Shown here piece by piece: positions 9,331 to 16,303 of a DNA stretch of 29,986 bases. Numbering within the stretch: the stretch's first letter is position 1; each line of letters starts with the position of its first letter. The notes below the pieces were generated by a model. The model had not been told where the DNA came from and did no database searches. It saw only the letters and a program-made list of their open reading frames with translations. The position numbers and the translations under genes are program-made. This DNA is from Gammaproteobacteria bacterium (lineage in GTDB: Bacteria > Pseudomonadota > Gammaproteobacteria > Steroidobacterales > Steroidobacteraceae). The DNA is taken from assembly GCA_028293725.1 (NCBI GenBank), contig JAQGOE010000367.1:1-29986 (forward strand), written 5' to 3'.

Positions 9331-11330
9331 ATCGTCAGTCCCACGCTCGTGATGCAGCCCTGTCCGAAGGGGCCGAGGCACCCGACCTGCGCCCCCTGAA
9401 ATTCGACCGTCTCGCCACGCAATCGACGTTGGATCGAACCATCGAGACCGCGCACGACGCGATGTTGAATGCGCAGCATGCGGACGGCTACTGGCTGTTC
9501 GAGCTCGAGGCGGATTGCACGATTCCGTCCGAATACATCCTGATGATGCATTACCTGGACGAGATCGATCCCGCACTGGAAGCGAAGATCGCCGTCTACC
9601 TGCGGGCGAACCAGGCCGATCACGGCGGCTGGCCGCTGTATTACGGCGGCGAGTTGGATATCAGCGCCACCGTCAAGGCGTATTACGCGCTGAAGCTCGC
9701 GGGTGACAGCCCCGACGCGCCTCACATGCAACGGGCTCGGAAAGCGATCCTCGAGCGCGGTGGCGCGGCGCGATCCAACGTCTTCACGCGCATCGCGCTC
9801 GCATTGTTCGGCGAGGTGCCGTGGCGCGCCGTCCCGTACATCCCCGTGGAAATCATGCTCCTGCCGAGTTGGTTTCCGTTCCATCTCGACAAGGTGTCTT
9901 ACTGGTCGCGTACGGTGATGGTGCCGCTGTTCATTCTGTGCACCTACAAGCCGCGCGCGCGAAATCCGCGCAACGTGCACATTCGCGAGTTGTTCACGAC
10001 GCCGCCGGATGAAGAGCATCACTACTTCAGGTTGCCCGCCACCGGGCGCGGCGCGCGCCGGCTTGCCCGGGCGTTCTTTCTGCTCGATCGTTGTTTCCGG
10101 ATCATCGATCCGCTCATTCCGAAGGCCATGCGCAGGGCGGCGACGCGGCGCGCGGAGTCCTGGTTCATAGAGCGCCTGAACGGCGAGGACGGGCTGGGCG
10201 CGATTTTCCCGGCGATGGTGAACTCGCTGGAGGCGATGGTGTTGCTCGGCTATCCGCGCGATAACCCACACCGGGTGATCGCGAAGCGTGCCATCGAGAA
10301 GCTCCTGGTGATCGAGGGCAACAGCGCGTACTGCCAGCCGTGCGTCTCGCCTGTGTGGGATTCGGCTCTGGCCGCTCTGGCCATGCAGGAGACCGGTGGT
10401 GCGTCCGCCGAGACTGCCGCCAACCGCGCGCTCGACTGGCTGAAGGGTAAGCAGTTGCTCGATGAGCCGGGCGACTGGCAGGTCAAACGGCCGGGTCTTC
10501 CCGGCGGCGGTTGGCCCTTTCAGTTCGCCAACCCTCACTATCCGGACCTCGATGACACCGCGGTGATCGCCTGGTCCATGCACCGGTCCAACGAGTCCGA
10601 GCGCTACCGGGAATCGCTGACCCGGGCGTTGGACTGGCTGGTGGGGATGCAGAGCACGAACGGCGGGTTCGCCGCGTTCGACGTCGACAACACACATTAC
10701 AATCTCAACTACATTCCCTTCGCCGATCACGGCGCCCTGTTGGATCCGCCGACGAGCGACGTGACCGCCCGGACCGTCACCGCGCTCGCTCTCGTGGGTC
10801 GCCCACAAGACCAGCCCGCGATGGCGCGCGCTATCGATTTCCTGCGCGCGGAACAGATGCCCGACGGCTCGTGGTTCGGCCGCTGGGGCACGAATTACAT
10901 CTATGGCACCTGGTCGGTGTTGATGGCCTTTGCGCAGGCCGGCATCGGGCCCGACGATGCAAGCGTGAAGCGTGCGGTCGAGTGGCTCGCGAAGCATCAG
11001 AACGCCGATGGCGGCTGGGGCGAAAGCAACGACAGCTACGGCTGGCAATCACGGCCTGCCGAGGTCAACACCCCGAGCAATCCCTACCAGACGGCCTGGG
11101 CACTGCTCGGATTGTTGTCGTCAGGCCAGGTGGATTCGAGCCCCGTTCGTAACGGTATCGAATACCTGGTGCGGACCCAGCAACAGCACGGGCTGTGGAG
11201 CGATCCGACCTTCACCGCGCCGGGCTTTCCGCGCGTGTTCTATCTCAAGTATCACGGCTACTGCGCCTATTTCCCGCTCTGGGCCTTGGCGGCGTATCGG
11301 AATCTCTCCCGCGCCGGGGCGGCTCATTGA
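9327..11330 (+). CDS. shc: Squalene-hopene cyclase
   Basis: The enzyme is a monotopic membrane cyclase that turns squalene into hopene (diploptene) and hopanol, the core of all hopanoids. The protein has 667 residues, a full-length size for the family. The protonating motif is DLDDTA, D407-A412, with D409 equivalent to the catalytic middle aspartate of the DxDD signature. Several QW-type repeats are visible, for example QADHGGWPLYYGG, QMPDGSWFGRWG and QNADGGWGES. The start is TTG 9327, overlapping the squalene synthase stop as TTGA, with AAGGGAG at 9311-9317 giving 9 nt spacing. The next gene hpnG begins in the same way, so sqs-shc-hpnG-hpnA is one coupled operon. The DxDDTA motif and the squalene synthase next to it exclude an oxidosqualene cyclase. 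Confidence 0.96.
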   Translation: MNRQSHARDAALSEGAEAPDLRPLKFDRLATQSTLDRTIETAHDAMLNAQHADGYWLFELEADCTIPSEYILMMHYLDEIDPALEAKIAVYLRANQADHGGWPLYYGGELDISATVKAYYALKLAGDSPDAPHMQRARKAILERGGAARSNVFTRIALALFGEVPWRAVPYIPVEIMLLPSWFPFHLDKVSYWSRTVMVPLFILCTYKPRARNPRNVHIRELFTTPPDEEHHYFRLPATGRGARRLARAFFLLDRCFRIIDPLIPKAMRRAATRRAESWFIERLNGEDGLGAIFPAMVNSLEAMVLLGYPRDNPHRVIAKRAIEKLLVIEGNSAYCQPCVSPVWDSALAALAMQETGGASAETAANRALDWLKGKQLLDEPGDWQVKRPGLPGGGWPFQFANPHYPDLDDTAVIAWSMHRSNESERYRESLTRALDWLVGMQSTNGGFAAFDVDNTHYNLNYIPFADHGALLDPPTSDVTARTVTALALVGRPQDQPAMARAIDFLRAEQMPDGSWFGRWGTNYIYGTWSVLMAFAQAGIGPDDASVKRAVEWLAKHQNADGGWGESNDSYGWQSRPAEVNTPSNPYQTAWALLGLLSSGQVDSSPVRNGIEYLVRTQQQHGLWSDPTFTAPGFPRVFYLKYHGYCAYFPLWALAAYRNLSRAGAAH

Positions 11331-12028
11331 CACTGAATGTCGTTGGCGTGGTCTGCGCACTGGCGGCCGAAGCGCGCCATCTGGGACCCTCAACACGCCG
11401 ACTTGATTCCTTGCGGCCGCTGTCCGATGGCACTCTGCTGGCCGTAAGCGGCATGGGCGCATCGGCCGCCGCGCGCAGCGCAACCGCGCTCGTCGGCGCG
11501 GGGGCCACAGCCCTCGCGAGTTGGGGCATGGCCGGGGGGTTGGATCCTGCCCTGACGGCCGGGACCATATTTCTGCCGGATGAAGTGATTTCGCCGGACG
11601 GTGCGACGGTTGCTACCGCTCGAGATTGGCGTGAGCGACTCGCCTCCGCACTGGCCACTCAGCGCCCGGTGACCCAGGGCAGGCTCCTTACGAGCCGGAC
11701 AGCCATCGGATCGCCCGCCGAGAAGGCGACCTTGTTCCGCGCGACCGGCGCGGTAGCCGTGGACATGGAAAGTCTCGCGGTTGCCGAAGTTGCCAGCGCT
11801 CACAAATTGCCCTTCATCGCGGTGCGAGTCATTGTCGACAGTGCGGCTGATGCGCTTCCGCAGGCCGTGACGGCCGCGGCGGATAACGAAGGGCATCTAC
11901 AGATCTGGCGCTTGATCGGGGCACTGGCACGCACGCCTGCGGATCTGGCACCCCTGTTGCGCCTGGCGCGCCGCTATCGGGCGGCGAACCGCTCGCTGGC
12001 CGCCGTGGCCCGTGTGGGCCTCTCGTGA
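11327..12028 (+). CDS. hpnG: Hopanoid phosphorylase/nucleosidase HpnG
   Basis: HpnG removes adenine from adenosylhopane, the HpnH product, to leave a ribosyl or phosphoribosyl hopane on the way to bacteriohopanetetrol. The 233-residue protein is a member of the purine nucleoside phosphorylase/MTA-SAH nucleosidase fold. It opens with the HpnG-type GVVCALAAEARHLG, contains SGMGASAAARSA, and carries the ribose-binding VDMES motif followed by VAEVA. The start is TTG 11327, overlapping the shc stop (TTGA); the open frame inside shc is not a credible N-terminal extension because family homology begins within five residues of this TTG. The stop overlaps the hpnA start as GTGA. A generic nucleosidase is unlikely in this position. 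Confidence 0.92.
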   Translation: MTLNVVGVVCALAAEARHLGPSTRRLDSLRPLSDGTLLAVSGMGASAAARSATALVGAGATALASWGMAGGLDPALTAGTIFLPDEVISPDGATVATARDWRERLASALATQRPVTQGRLLTSRTAIGSPAEKATLFRATGAVAVDMESLAVAEVASAHKLPFIAVRVIVDSAADALPQAVTAAADNEGHLQIWRLIGALARTPADLAPLLRLARRYRAANRSLAAVARVGLS

Positions 12029-13035
12029 GGGCACTCGTCACCGGCGCGACGGGTTTCGTCGGCGCGGCGGTCGCCAGAGCCTTGCTGAAGGAGGGCTGGG
12101 AGGTGCGTGCCTTGGCGCGCAAGGGCTCCGATCGCCGCAACCTCCAGCGTATTGCAGTCGAAGTTATCGAGGGAGACCTGGCCGACCCGGCGTCGCTAAC
12201 ACGCGCGCTGACCGGGTGCGAGGCGCTTTTCCACGTCGCGGCGGATTACCGGCTGGGTGCGTTCGACCCCGAGCAACTCTACCGAACCAATGTCGAAGGC
12301 ACACGCAACATCCTGAACGCAGCCCGGGAGGCCGGTGTGCGTCGTGTTGTTTACACGAGCAGTGTTGCGACGATCGGCATACCCAAGGATGGCTCGCCAG
12401 GGTCGGAGGACACGCCGTCGACGCTCGCGGACATGATCGGCCACTATAAGCGCTCGAAATACCTCGCGGAGGAGGTGGCGCGGGATGCGGTACGCGCCGG
12501 CAGCGCGGTCGTCATCGTCAACCCCTCGACGCCGATCGGGCCGGGCGACGTCAAGCCGACCCCGACGGGACAGATGGTGTTTGACGCCGCGGCGGGCCGT
12601 ATGCCGGCTTATGTCGACACCGGACTCAACATCGTACATGTCGACGACGTGGCCGCCGGACATCTACTGGCGTTTCATCGCGGCCGGGTCGGCGAGCGTT
12701 ACATCCTGGGCGGCCAGGACATGTCCCTGCGCGAGATCCTCATCGAGATCGCGCAACTCGTTGGCCGGAAACCTCCGAGCGTGCGCCTGCCGAGTGGCGT
12801 CGTGATGCCTATAGCCTACGTGGCGGAGGCAGTGGCACGCGTGACAGGGCGCTCTACCCGTATTACGGTCGAAGGCGTGCGCATGGCCCGCAAGCGCATG
12901 TTTTTTTCGAGCGCGAAAGCGGCTCGCGAGCTCGGTTACCAGTGGCGCCCGCCGACCCAGGCCTTTGCGGACGCAATCGGGTGGTTCCGGCACGAGGGAT
13001 TGTTACAGCCACAAGCGCGGCGCATTTCATCTTGA
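12025..13035 (+). CDS. hpnA: Hopanoid-associated NAD-dependent sugar epimerase/reductase HpnA
   Basis: HpnA is an extended short-chain dehydrogenase routinely clustered with hopanoid genes; its reaction is not firmly established. The 336-residue protein has the Rossmann motif GATGFVG (G7, G10, G13) and the catalytic Y141-x3-K145 (YKRSK), with the SSV block at about residues 112-114 supplying the catalytic serine region. The start is GTG 12025 in a GTGA overlap with hpnG. It is the last gene of the coupled sqs-shc-hpnG-hpnA run. A 67-bp gap then precedes the CDP-alcohol phosphatidyltransferase. Action on the polyol side chain or on an attached sugar is inference from context. Confidence 0.92.
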   Translation: MRALVTGATGFVGAAVARALLKEGWEVRALARKGSDRRNLQRIAVEVIEGDLADPASLTRALTGCEALFHVAADYRLGAFDPEQLYRTNVEGTRNILNAAREAGVRRVVYTSSVATIGIPKDGSPGSEDTPSTLADMIGHYKRSKYLAEEVARDAVRAGSAVVIVNPSTPIGPGDVKPTPTGQMVFDAAAGRMPAYVDTGLNIVHVDDVAAGHLLAFHRGRVGERYILGGQDMSLREILIEIAQLVGRKPPSVRLPSGVVMPIAYVAEAVARVTGRSTRITVEGVRMARKRMFFSSAKAARELGYQWRPPTQAFADAIGWFRHEGLLQPQARRISS

Positions 13036-13055
13036 TGTAAGAAAAAGGTTAGAAT
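13026..13055 (+). promoter_or_regulatory. Weak candidate promoter ahead of the phosphonolipid block
   Basis: TTCATC (13026-13031) and TAGAAT (13050-13055, 5/6 match to the -10) are 18 bp apart in the only AT-rich, non-overlapping gap between hpnA and the next gene. The -35 match is poor. If real, it would let the downstream block be transcribed apart from the hopanoid operon; read-through is equally possible. Confidence 0.25.
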
Positions 13056-13102
13056 GGGGCGATGCGTGCTTGCACCTGAAATGGTTTTTCGCATCGTCGC
13101 CA

Positions 13103-13783
13103 ATGCCCGAGTCTCATCCTTCCCCGTACGCCGGCGCCGCCGTCCCGCGTCCCTGGGACGCTCGCCTGGCCCGCAGGCTGATCACCCCGCTCAAGAATAG
13201 CTGGGTCACTCCGAATACCCTGACGACCGTGCGCCTGGGCGTAGGCTTGGCTGCGGCCGCCGCCTTTCTGCCGGGCACCTACGGCTGGTCGAATCTGGCG
13301 GCGTTGCTGCTGATTGTGTCGAATTTTCTCGACCACACCGATGGTGAGCTGGCACGGATCAGCGGGAAATCGAGCCGGATCGGGCATCTGTACGACCTCG
13401 CGAGCGACGCCGTGGTGACGGTTCTGCTGTTCGTGGCCATGGGCGCGGGCCTTGCCGCCGGGCGCGGCCTGCTGCTGGGCCTGCCGCCGATCGTGCTGGG
13501 CACGGCCGCGGGCGTGGCCATCGCCCTGATTTTCTGGTTGCGGATGCAGATCGAGGATCTCGCGGGCAAGGCGGCCAGCCGGCAGGCTTCAATGGGCGGC
13601 TTCGAGACAGAGGATGTCCTCTACCTCCTGCCGCTGGTGACTTTGTGCAACGGGGTCGTCCCCTTCCTGGTCGCCGCCTCCATCGGTGCCCCGCTATTCG
13701 CCTTCTGGGTGATTTTCGACTATCGCCGCCAAGTGCGCCGGACGCGGCCGGTGGCGGAGCAGCCTACGGTGGGGGCTGCCTGA
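13103..13783 (+). CDS. CDP-alcohol phosphatidyltransferase family membrane enzyme
   Basis: Members of this integral membrane family swap the nucleotide of a CMP-activated head group or lipid for a hydroxyl partner. The complete signature D-x2-DG-x2-AR-x8-G-x3-D-x3-D is present in the 226-residue protein: D77, D80, G81, A84, R85, G94, D98, D102. Several hydrophobic segments follow (about residues 46-57, 66-76, 103-120, 125-148, 178-206). The PNTLTT segment just before the first helix resembles choline/ethanolamine phosphotransferases and related enzymes. The start is ATG 13103; no other in-frame start lies near the first conserved block. The gene just precedes others for AEP synthesis and CTP-dependent activation, so transfer of AEP from CMP-AEP to a lipid alcohol is the natural guess. 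The acceptor is unknown. Phosphatidylglycerol- or phosphatidylinositol-type synthesis is an alternative. Confidence 0.9.
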   Translation: MPESHPSPYAGAAVPRPWDARLARRLITPLKNSWVTPNTLTTVRLGVGLAAAAAFLPGTYGWSNLAALLLIVSNFLDHTDGELARISGKSSRIGHLYDLASDAVVTVLLFVAMGAGLAAGRGLLLGLPPIVLGTAAGVAIALIFWLRMQIEDLAGKAASRQASMGGFETEDVLYLLPLVTLCNGVVPFLVAASIGAPLFAFWVIFDYRRQVRRTRPVAEQPTVGAA

Positions 13784-14532
13784 GCAGCGTCGCCGCGAGT
13801 CTGGGGGCCATCCCCGCTCCGCCGCTGCGCCAGCAGTTCGTGGAGCAGGGGGCTTTCCTCTATCTCAGCGAGTTTTTGCCGCCCGAGGCCACTGCGCAAC
13901 TCGTCGCGGCGGCGGTTGCGGTCAAAGAGTCGGTGAACCGCAATTATCTCCCCGGCCATAAACAGGGCGGCAGTGTCAGCCGGTACACGCTCGATGAGCT
14001 GGCGCCGTTCGTCGGCGACCTGTATCGCTCGCCAGCGCTCATCGAGTGGCTGGGACTGCTTGCGGGTGAGCGCCTGCAGGTGTCGCCGCCGAATGACCCA
14101 CACGCTTACGCTCTGTATTTCTATACCCGCCCCGGCGATCACATCGGCTGGCATTACGACACGTCCTATTACGCCGGCCGGCGCTACACGCTGCTCATCG
14201 GCGTGATCGACGAATCGTCCTGCCGCCTCGACTACGAGTTACACACCCGGGAGGAGGGGGCGCGCGTCGTACCTGGCTCGGTGCAGATACCGCCGGGCGG
14301 ACTGGTCTTCTTTGATGGCGACAAGCTTCGCCACCGGATCTCGCCTCTGGGCGAGAACGAGGTCCGTGTATCGCTGACGTTCGAGTACGTCACCAACCCG
14401 AAGATGCATGTCGGGTGGCGCGTCATCTCCAATATGAAGGACGCGTTTGGCTACTTCGGCTTTCGGCAGGTATTCCGCCGGCGGCGGCGTGGCTCGGAGC
14501 CCAGGCCGGCGGGCGCACCCGAGCCGCTATGA
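13780..14532 (+). CDS. 2-oxoglutarate/Fe(II)-dependent oxygenase
   Basis: This is a soluble double-stranded beta-helix dioxygenase of about 250 residues. With the chosen start, the iron ligands are H125-x-D127 (GWHYDTS) and H185 (DKLRHRIS), and the 2-oxoglutarate-binding arginine is R196, 11 residues after the distal histidine. The layout is that of a working enzyme. The start is doubtful: the only start overlapping the previous stop is CTG 13780 (CTGA overlap), with GGTGGGGG at 13769-13776 as a possible Shine-Dalgarno, and GTG 13840 is the next in-frame choice. The stop overlaps the next gene as ATGA. The family includes hydroxylases and halogenases; D127 in the HxD motif argues against a halogenase. 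Its place in an AEP cluster suggests hydroxylation of a phosphonate or lipid, which is inference. Confidence 0.83.
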   Translation: MSSVAASLGAIPAPPLRQQFVEQGAFLYLSEFLPPEATAQLVAAAVAVKESVNRNYLPGHKQGGSVSRYTLDELAPFVGDLYRSPALIEWLGLLAGERLQVSPPNDPHAYALYFYTRPGDHIGWHYDTSYYAGRRYTLLIGVIDESSCRLDYELHTREEGARVVPGSVQIPPGGLVFFDGDKLRHRISPLGENEVRVSLTFEYVTNPKMHVGWRVISNMKDAFGYFGFRQVFRRRRRGSEPRPAGAPEPL

Positions 14533-15524
14533 CAAAGGCGGCCACCTGGCTCCTGACGGCGGGAGCGTTATTGTTCATTGGCGTGCTGGCCTCACAGGGG
14601 CTGCCGGCGGTCCTGTCGGCGTTGGCCGCGGCCGGTTGGGGCCTGGTGCTGGTGGCCTTGTTTCATCTTCTGCCGCTGGTACTCGATGCCGCGGCGATTC
14701 GCGTGTTGTTCGTTCCGGGCGCCGCGCCTGTCGCCCTGCGCGACTCGATCCTGACACGTTGGGTCGGAGAGTCAGCGAATAGTTTTCTGCCGGCGGGACA
14801 ACTCGGCGGTCCCGTGCTCATGGCCCGGCACCTGGCGCATCGGGGCATGCCCATGCGGGACGCCGCCGCCGTGATCACGGTCAGCACCACTCTCGGAACG
14901 TTCGCGCAGATTGTCTTTGCCTTGTGTGGTGTAGCTCTCCTGGGGGCGCACGCCGGGCGTATCTCCGAGCATGCCCTGCGGATGTCAGCGCTGGTGGCGA
15001 GCGGCTTCCTCGCGGTCCAGATCGGCGGCTTCTATCTTCTGCAGCGGCGCGGTTTCTTCAGCAAGCTCATGCGGGGCGCGACCCGCTTCGCCGGGAAGCG
15101 CGACTGGTCACAGTGGGTGAGCCGCGCCGAGGCTATCGACCTGTCGATACAGGAGATCTATCGCCGTGGGGGCGGGGTGGCCGCCAGTTTCCTGCTCAGC
15201 CTCGTAGGCTGGCTCGTCGGCACCGGTGAAGTCTTCCTCGTCCTGCAGCTTCTCGGTCATCCGGCGAGTTGGCTCGATTCACTGTTGCTCGAAAGCCTCG
15301 GGCAGGCCATTCGCGGCGCTGCCTTCGCCGTGCCCGGCGCCCTCGGGGTGCAGGAGGGCGGCTACCTGCTGTTGGCACCGTTGGCCGGGCTGCCGCCGGA
15401 TGCGGCCCTGGCCCTCTCGCTCGCAAAGCGCGCGAGGGAGATCCTATTGGGCCTGCCTGGTCTGTTGTACCTTCACCTCGCGGAACGGGCCGGCGCAGCC
15501 GCTACACGCCCCGTTCCACCTTGA
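14529..15524 (+). CDS. hpnL: HpnL-type polytopic membrane protein (lysylphosphatidylglycerol synthase TM-region family)
   Basis: The 331-residue protein is almost entirely hydrophobic, with about seven or eight membrane spans (for example residues 4-22, 34-48, around 107-135 and 150-175). It contains GQLGGPVLMARHL, characteristic of the UPF0104/LPG-synthase transmembrane family to which HpnL belongs. HpnL proteins are found near hopanoid genes, but their activity is not settled; the wider family is linked to lipid movement across membranes. The start is ATG 14529 in an ATGA overlap with the oxygenase. The frame extends into the oxygenase gene but without membrane-like sequence. The position between a head-group transferase and AEP synthesis genes suggests translocation of the finished lipid. 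No catalytic domain is attached. Confidence 0.8.
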   Translation: MTKAATWLLTAGALLFIGVLASQGLPAVLSALAAAGWGLVLVALFHLLPLVLDAAAIRVLFVPGAAPVALRDSILTRWVGESANSFLPAGQLGGPVLMARHLAHRGMPMRDAAAVITVSTTLGTFAQIVFALCGVALLGAHAGRISEHALRMSALVASGFLAVQIGGFYLLQRRGFFSKLMRGATRFAGKRDWSQWVSRAEAIDLSIQEIYRRGGGVAASFLLSLVGWLVGTGEVFLVLQLLGHPASWLDSLLLESLGQAIRGAAFAVPGALGVQEGGYLLLAPLAGLPPDAALALSLAKRAREILLGLPGLLYLHLAERAGAAATRPVPP

Positions 15525-15544
15525 GTTTATTGTTAGGGAGTTTC

Positions 15545-16297
15545 ATGCGAGCGATTATTCTTGCCGCCGGACGCGGTATGCGTCTGAGGGAGGCCGCCGA
15601 CGTGCCGAAGTGTCTGCTGAGCTTCGATGGCATGACCTTGCTCGAGCGCCACTTGCGCCTGCTGCGGCAGGCCGGGGTCGACGAGGTCGTGCTGGCGCTC
15701 GGTTGGCGCCACGAGTTGGTGTCGGCCGAGCTCGATCGCCTGGAATGGCGGCCGCGGCCCGAAATTGTCCTCAATCCGCGCTTCGAGCTCGGCAGCGTCC
15801 TTACCGTGCACACGGTTGCCGAGGCTATGACACGCGGCGGCGACGTTCTGCTCATGGACGCCGACGTGCTTTATCACGACCGCATCATGGCGGCCTTGGT
15901 GGCCGGAGCGAAGCCGGTAAACCGTGTACTCCTCGATCGTGACTTCGAAGCCGGTGATGAGCCTGTGAAGCTGTGCGTGCGTGACGGCGTGCCGGTGGAG
16001 TTGCGCAAGCAACTCGCTCCCGACCTGAAGTACGACACTATCGGTGAGTCGGTTGGGTTCTTCCGCTTCGACAACGCGGGGGCACGGCGGCTCGCGGCTA
16101 TTGTCTCCGACTATGTCGGCAGCGATCGCGCCCACTTGCCCCACGAGGAAGCCGTTCGCGACCTGTTCCGCGAAGGCAGCCAGGCCGTGGAGGTCGCCGA
16201 TGTGACGGGCGCGCCCTGGATCGAGATCGATTTTCCGAACGATGTATCGCGGGCAGAACACGAAGTGCTGCCGCAACTGCGGCCCATTGCCAATTAA
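15545..16297 (+). CDS. Stand-alone nucleotidyltransferase, LicC/PntC-like
   Basis: The 250-residue protein is a nucleotidyltransferase of the sugar-phosphate/phosphocholine type. It starts with LAAGRGMRL (residues 6-14), followed by PKCLL with the conserved lysine K22, and has a metal-binding DAD (D105, D107, in LLMDADVLYH). The segment NPRFELGSVLTVHTVAEA resembles the substrate-binding region of LicC-type cytidylyltransferases. The start is ATG 15545, just after AGGGAG at 15535-15540. It lies 7 bp before the PEP mutase-PntC fusion, so the operon has two nucleotidyltransferases. It may activate a modified AEP (for example after the oxygenase step) or another head group such as a polyol phosphate. 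The nucleotide, presumed CTP, is not proven by sequence. Confidence 0.82.
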   Translation: MRAIILAAGRGMRLREAADVPKCLLSFDGMTLLERHLRLLRQAGVDEVVLALGWRHELVSAELDRLEWRPRPEIVLNPRFELGSVLTVHTVAEAMTRGGDVLLMDADVLYHDRIMAALVAGAKPVNRVLLDRDFEAGDEPVKLCVRDGVPVELRKQLAPDLKYDTIGESVGFFRFDNAGARRLAAIVSDYVGSDRAHLPHEEAVRDLFREGSQAVEVADVTGAPWIEIDFPNDVSRAEHEVLPQLRPIAN

Positions 16298-16303
16298 GGA
16301 CAC

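Noticed and set aside
8952..11048. 698-codon open frame on the minus strand opposite squalene synthase and shc
   Set aside because: It is antisense to a fully conserved cyclase; the translation is Arg/His/Gly-rich and resembles no family. Long antisense frames are expected in GC-rich DNA.
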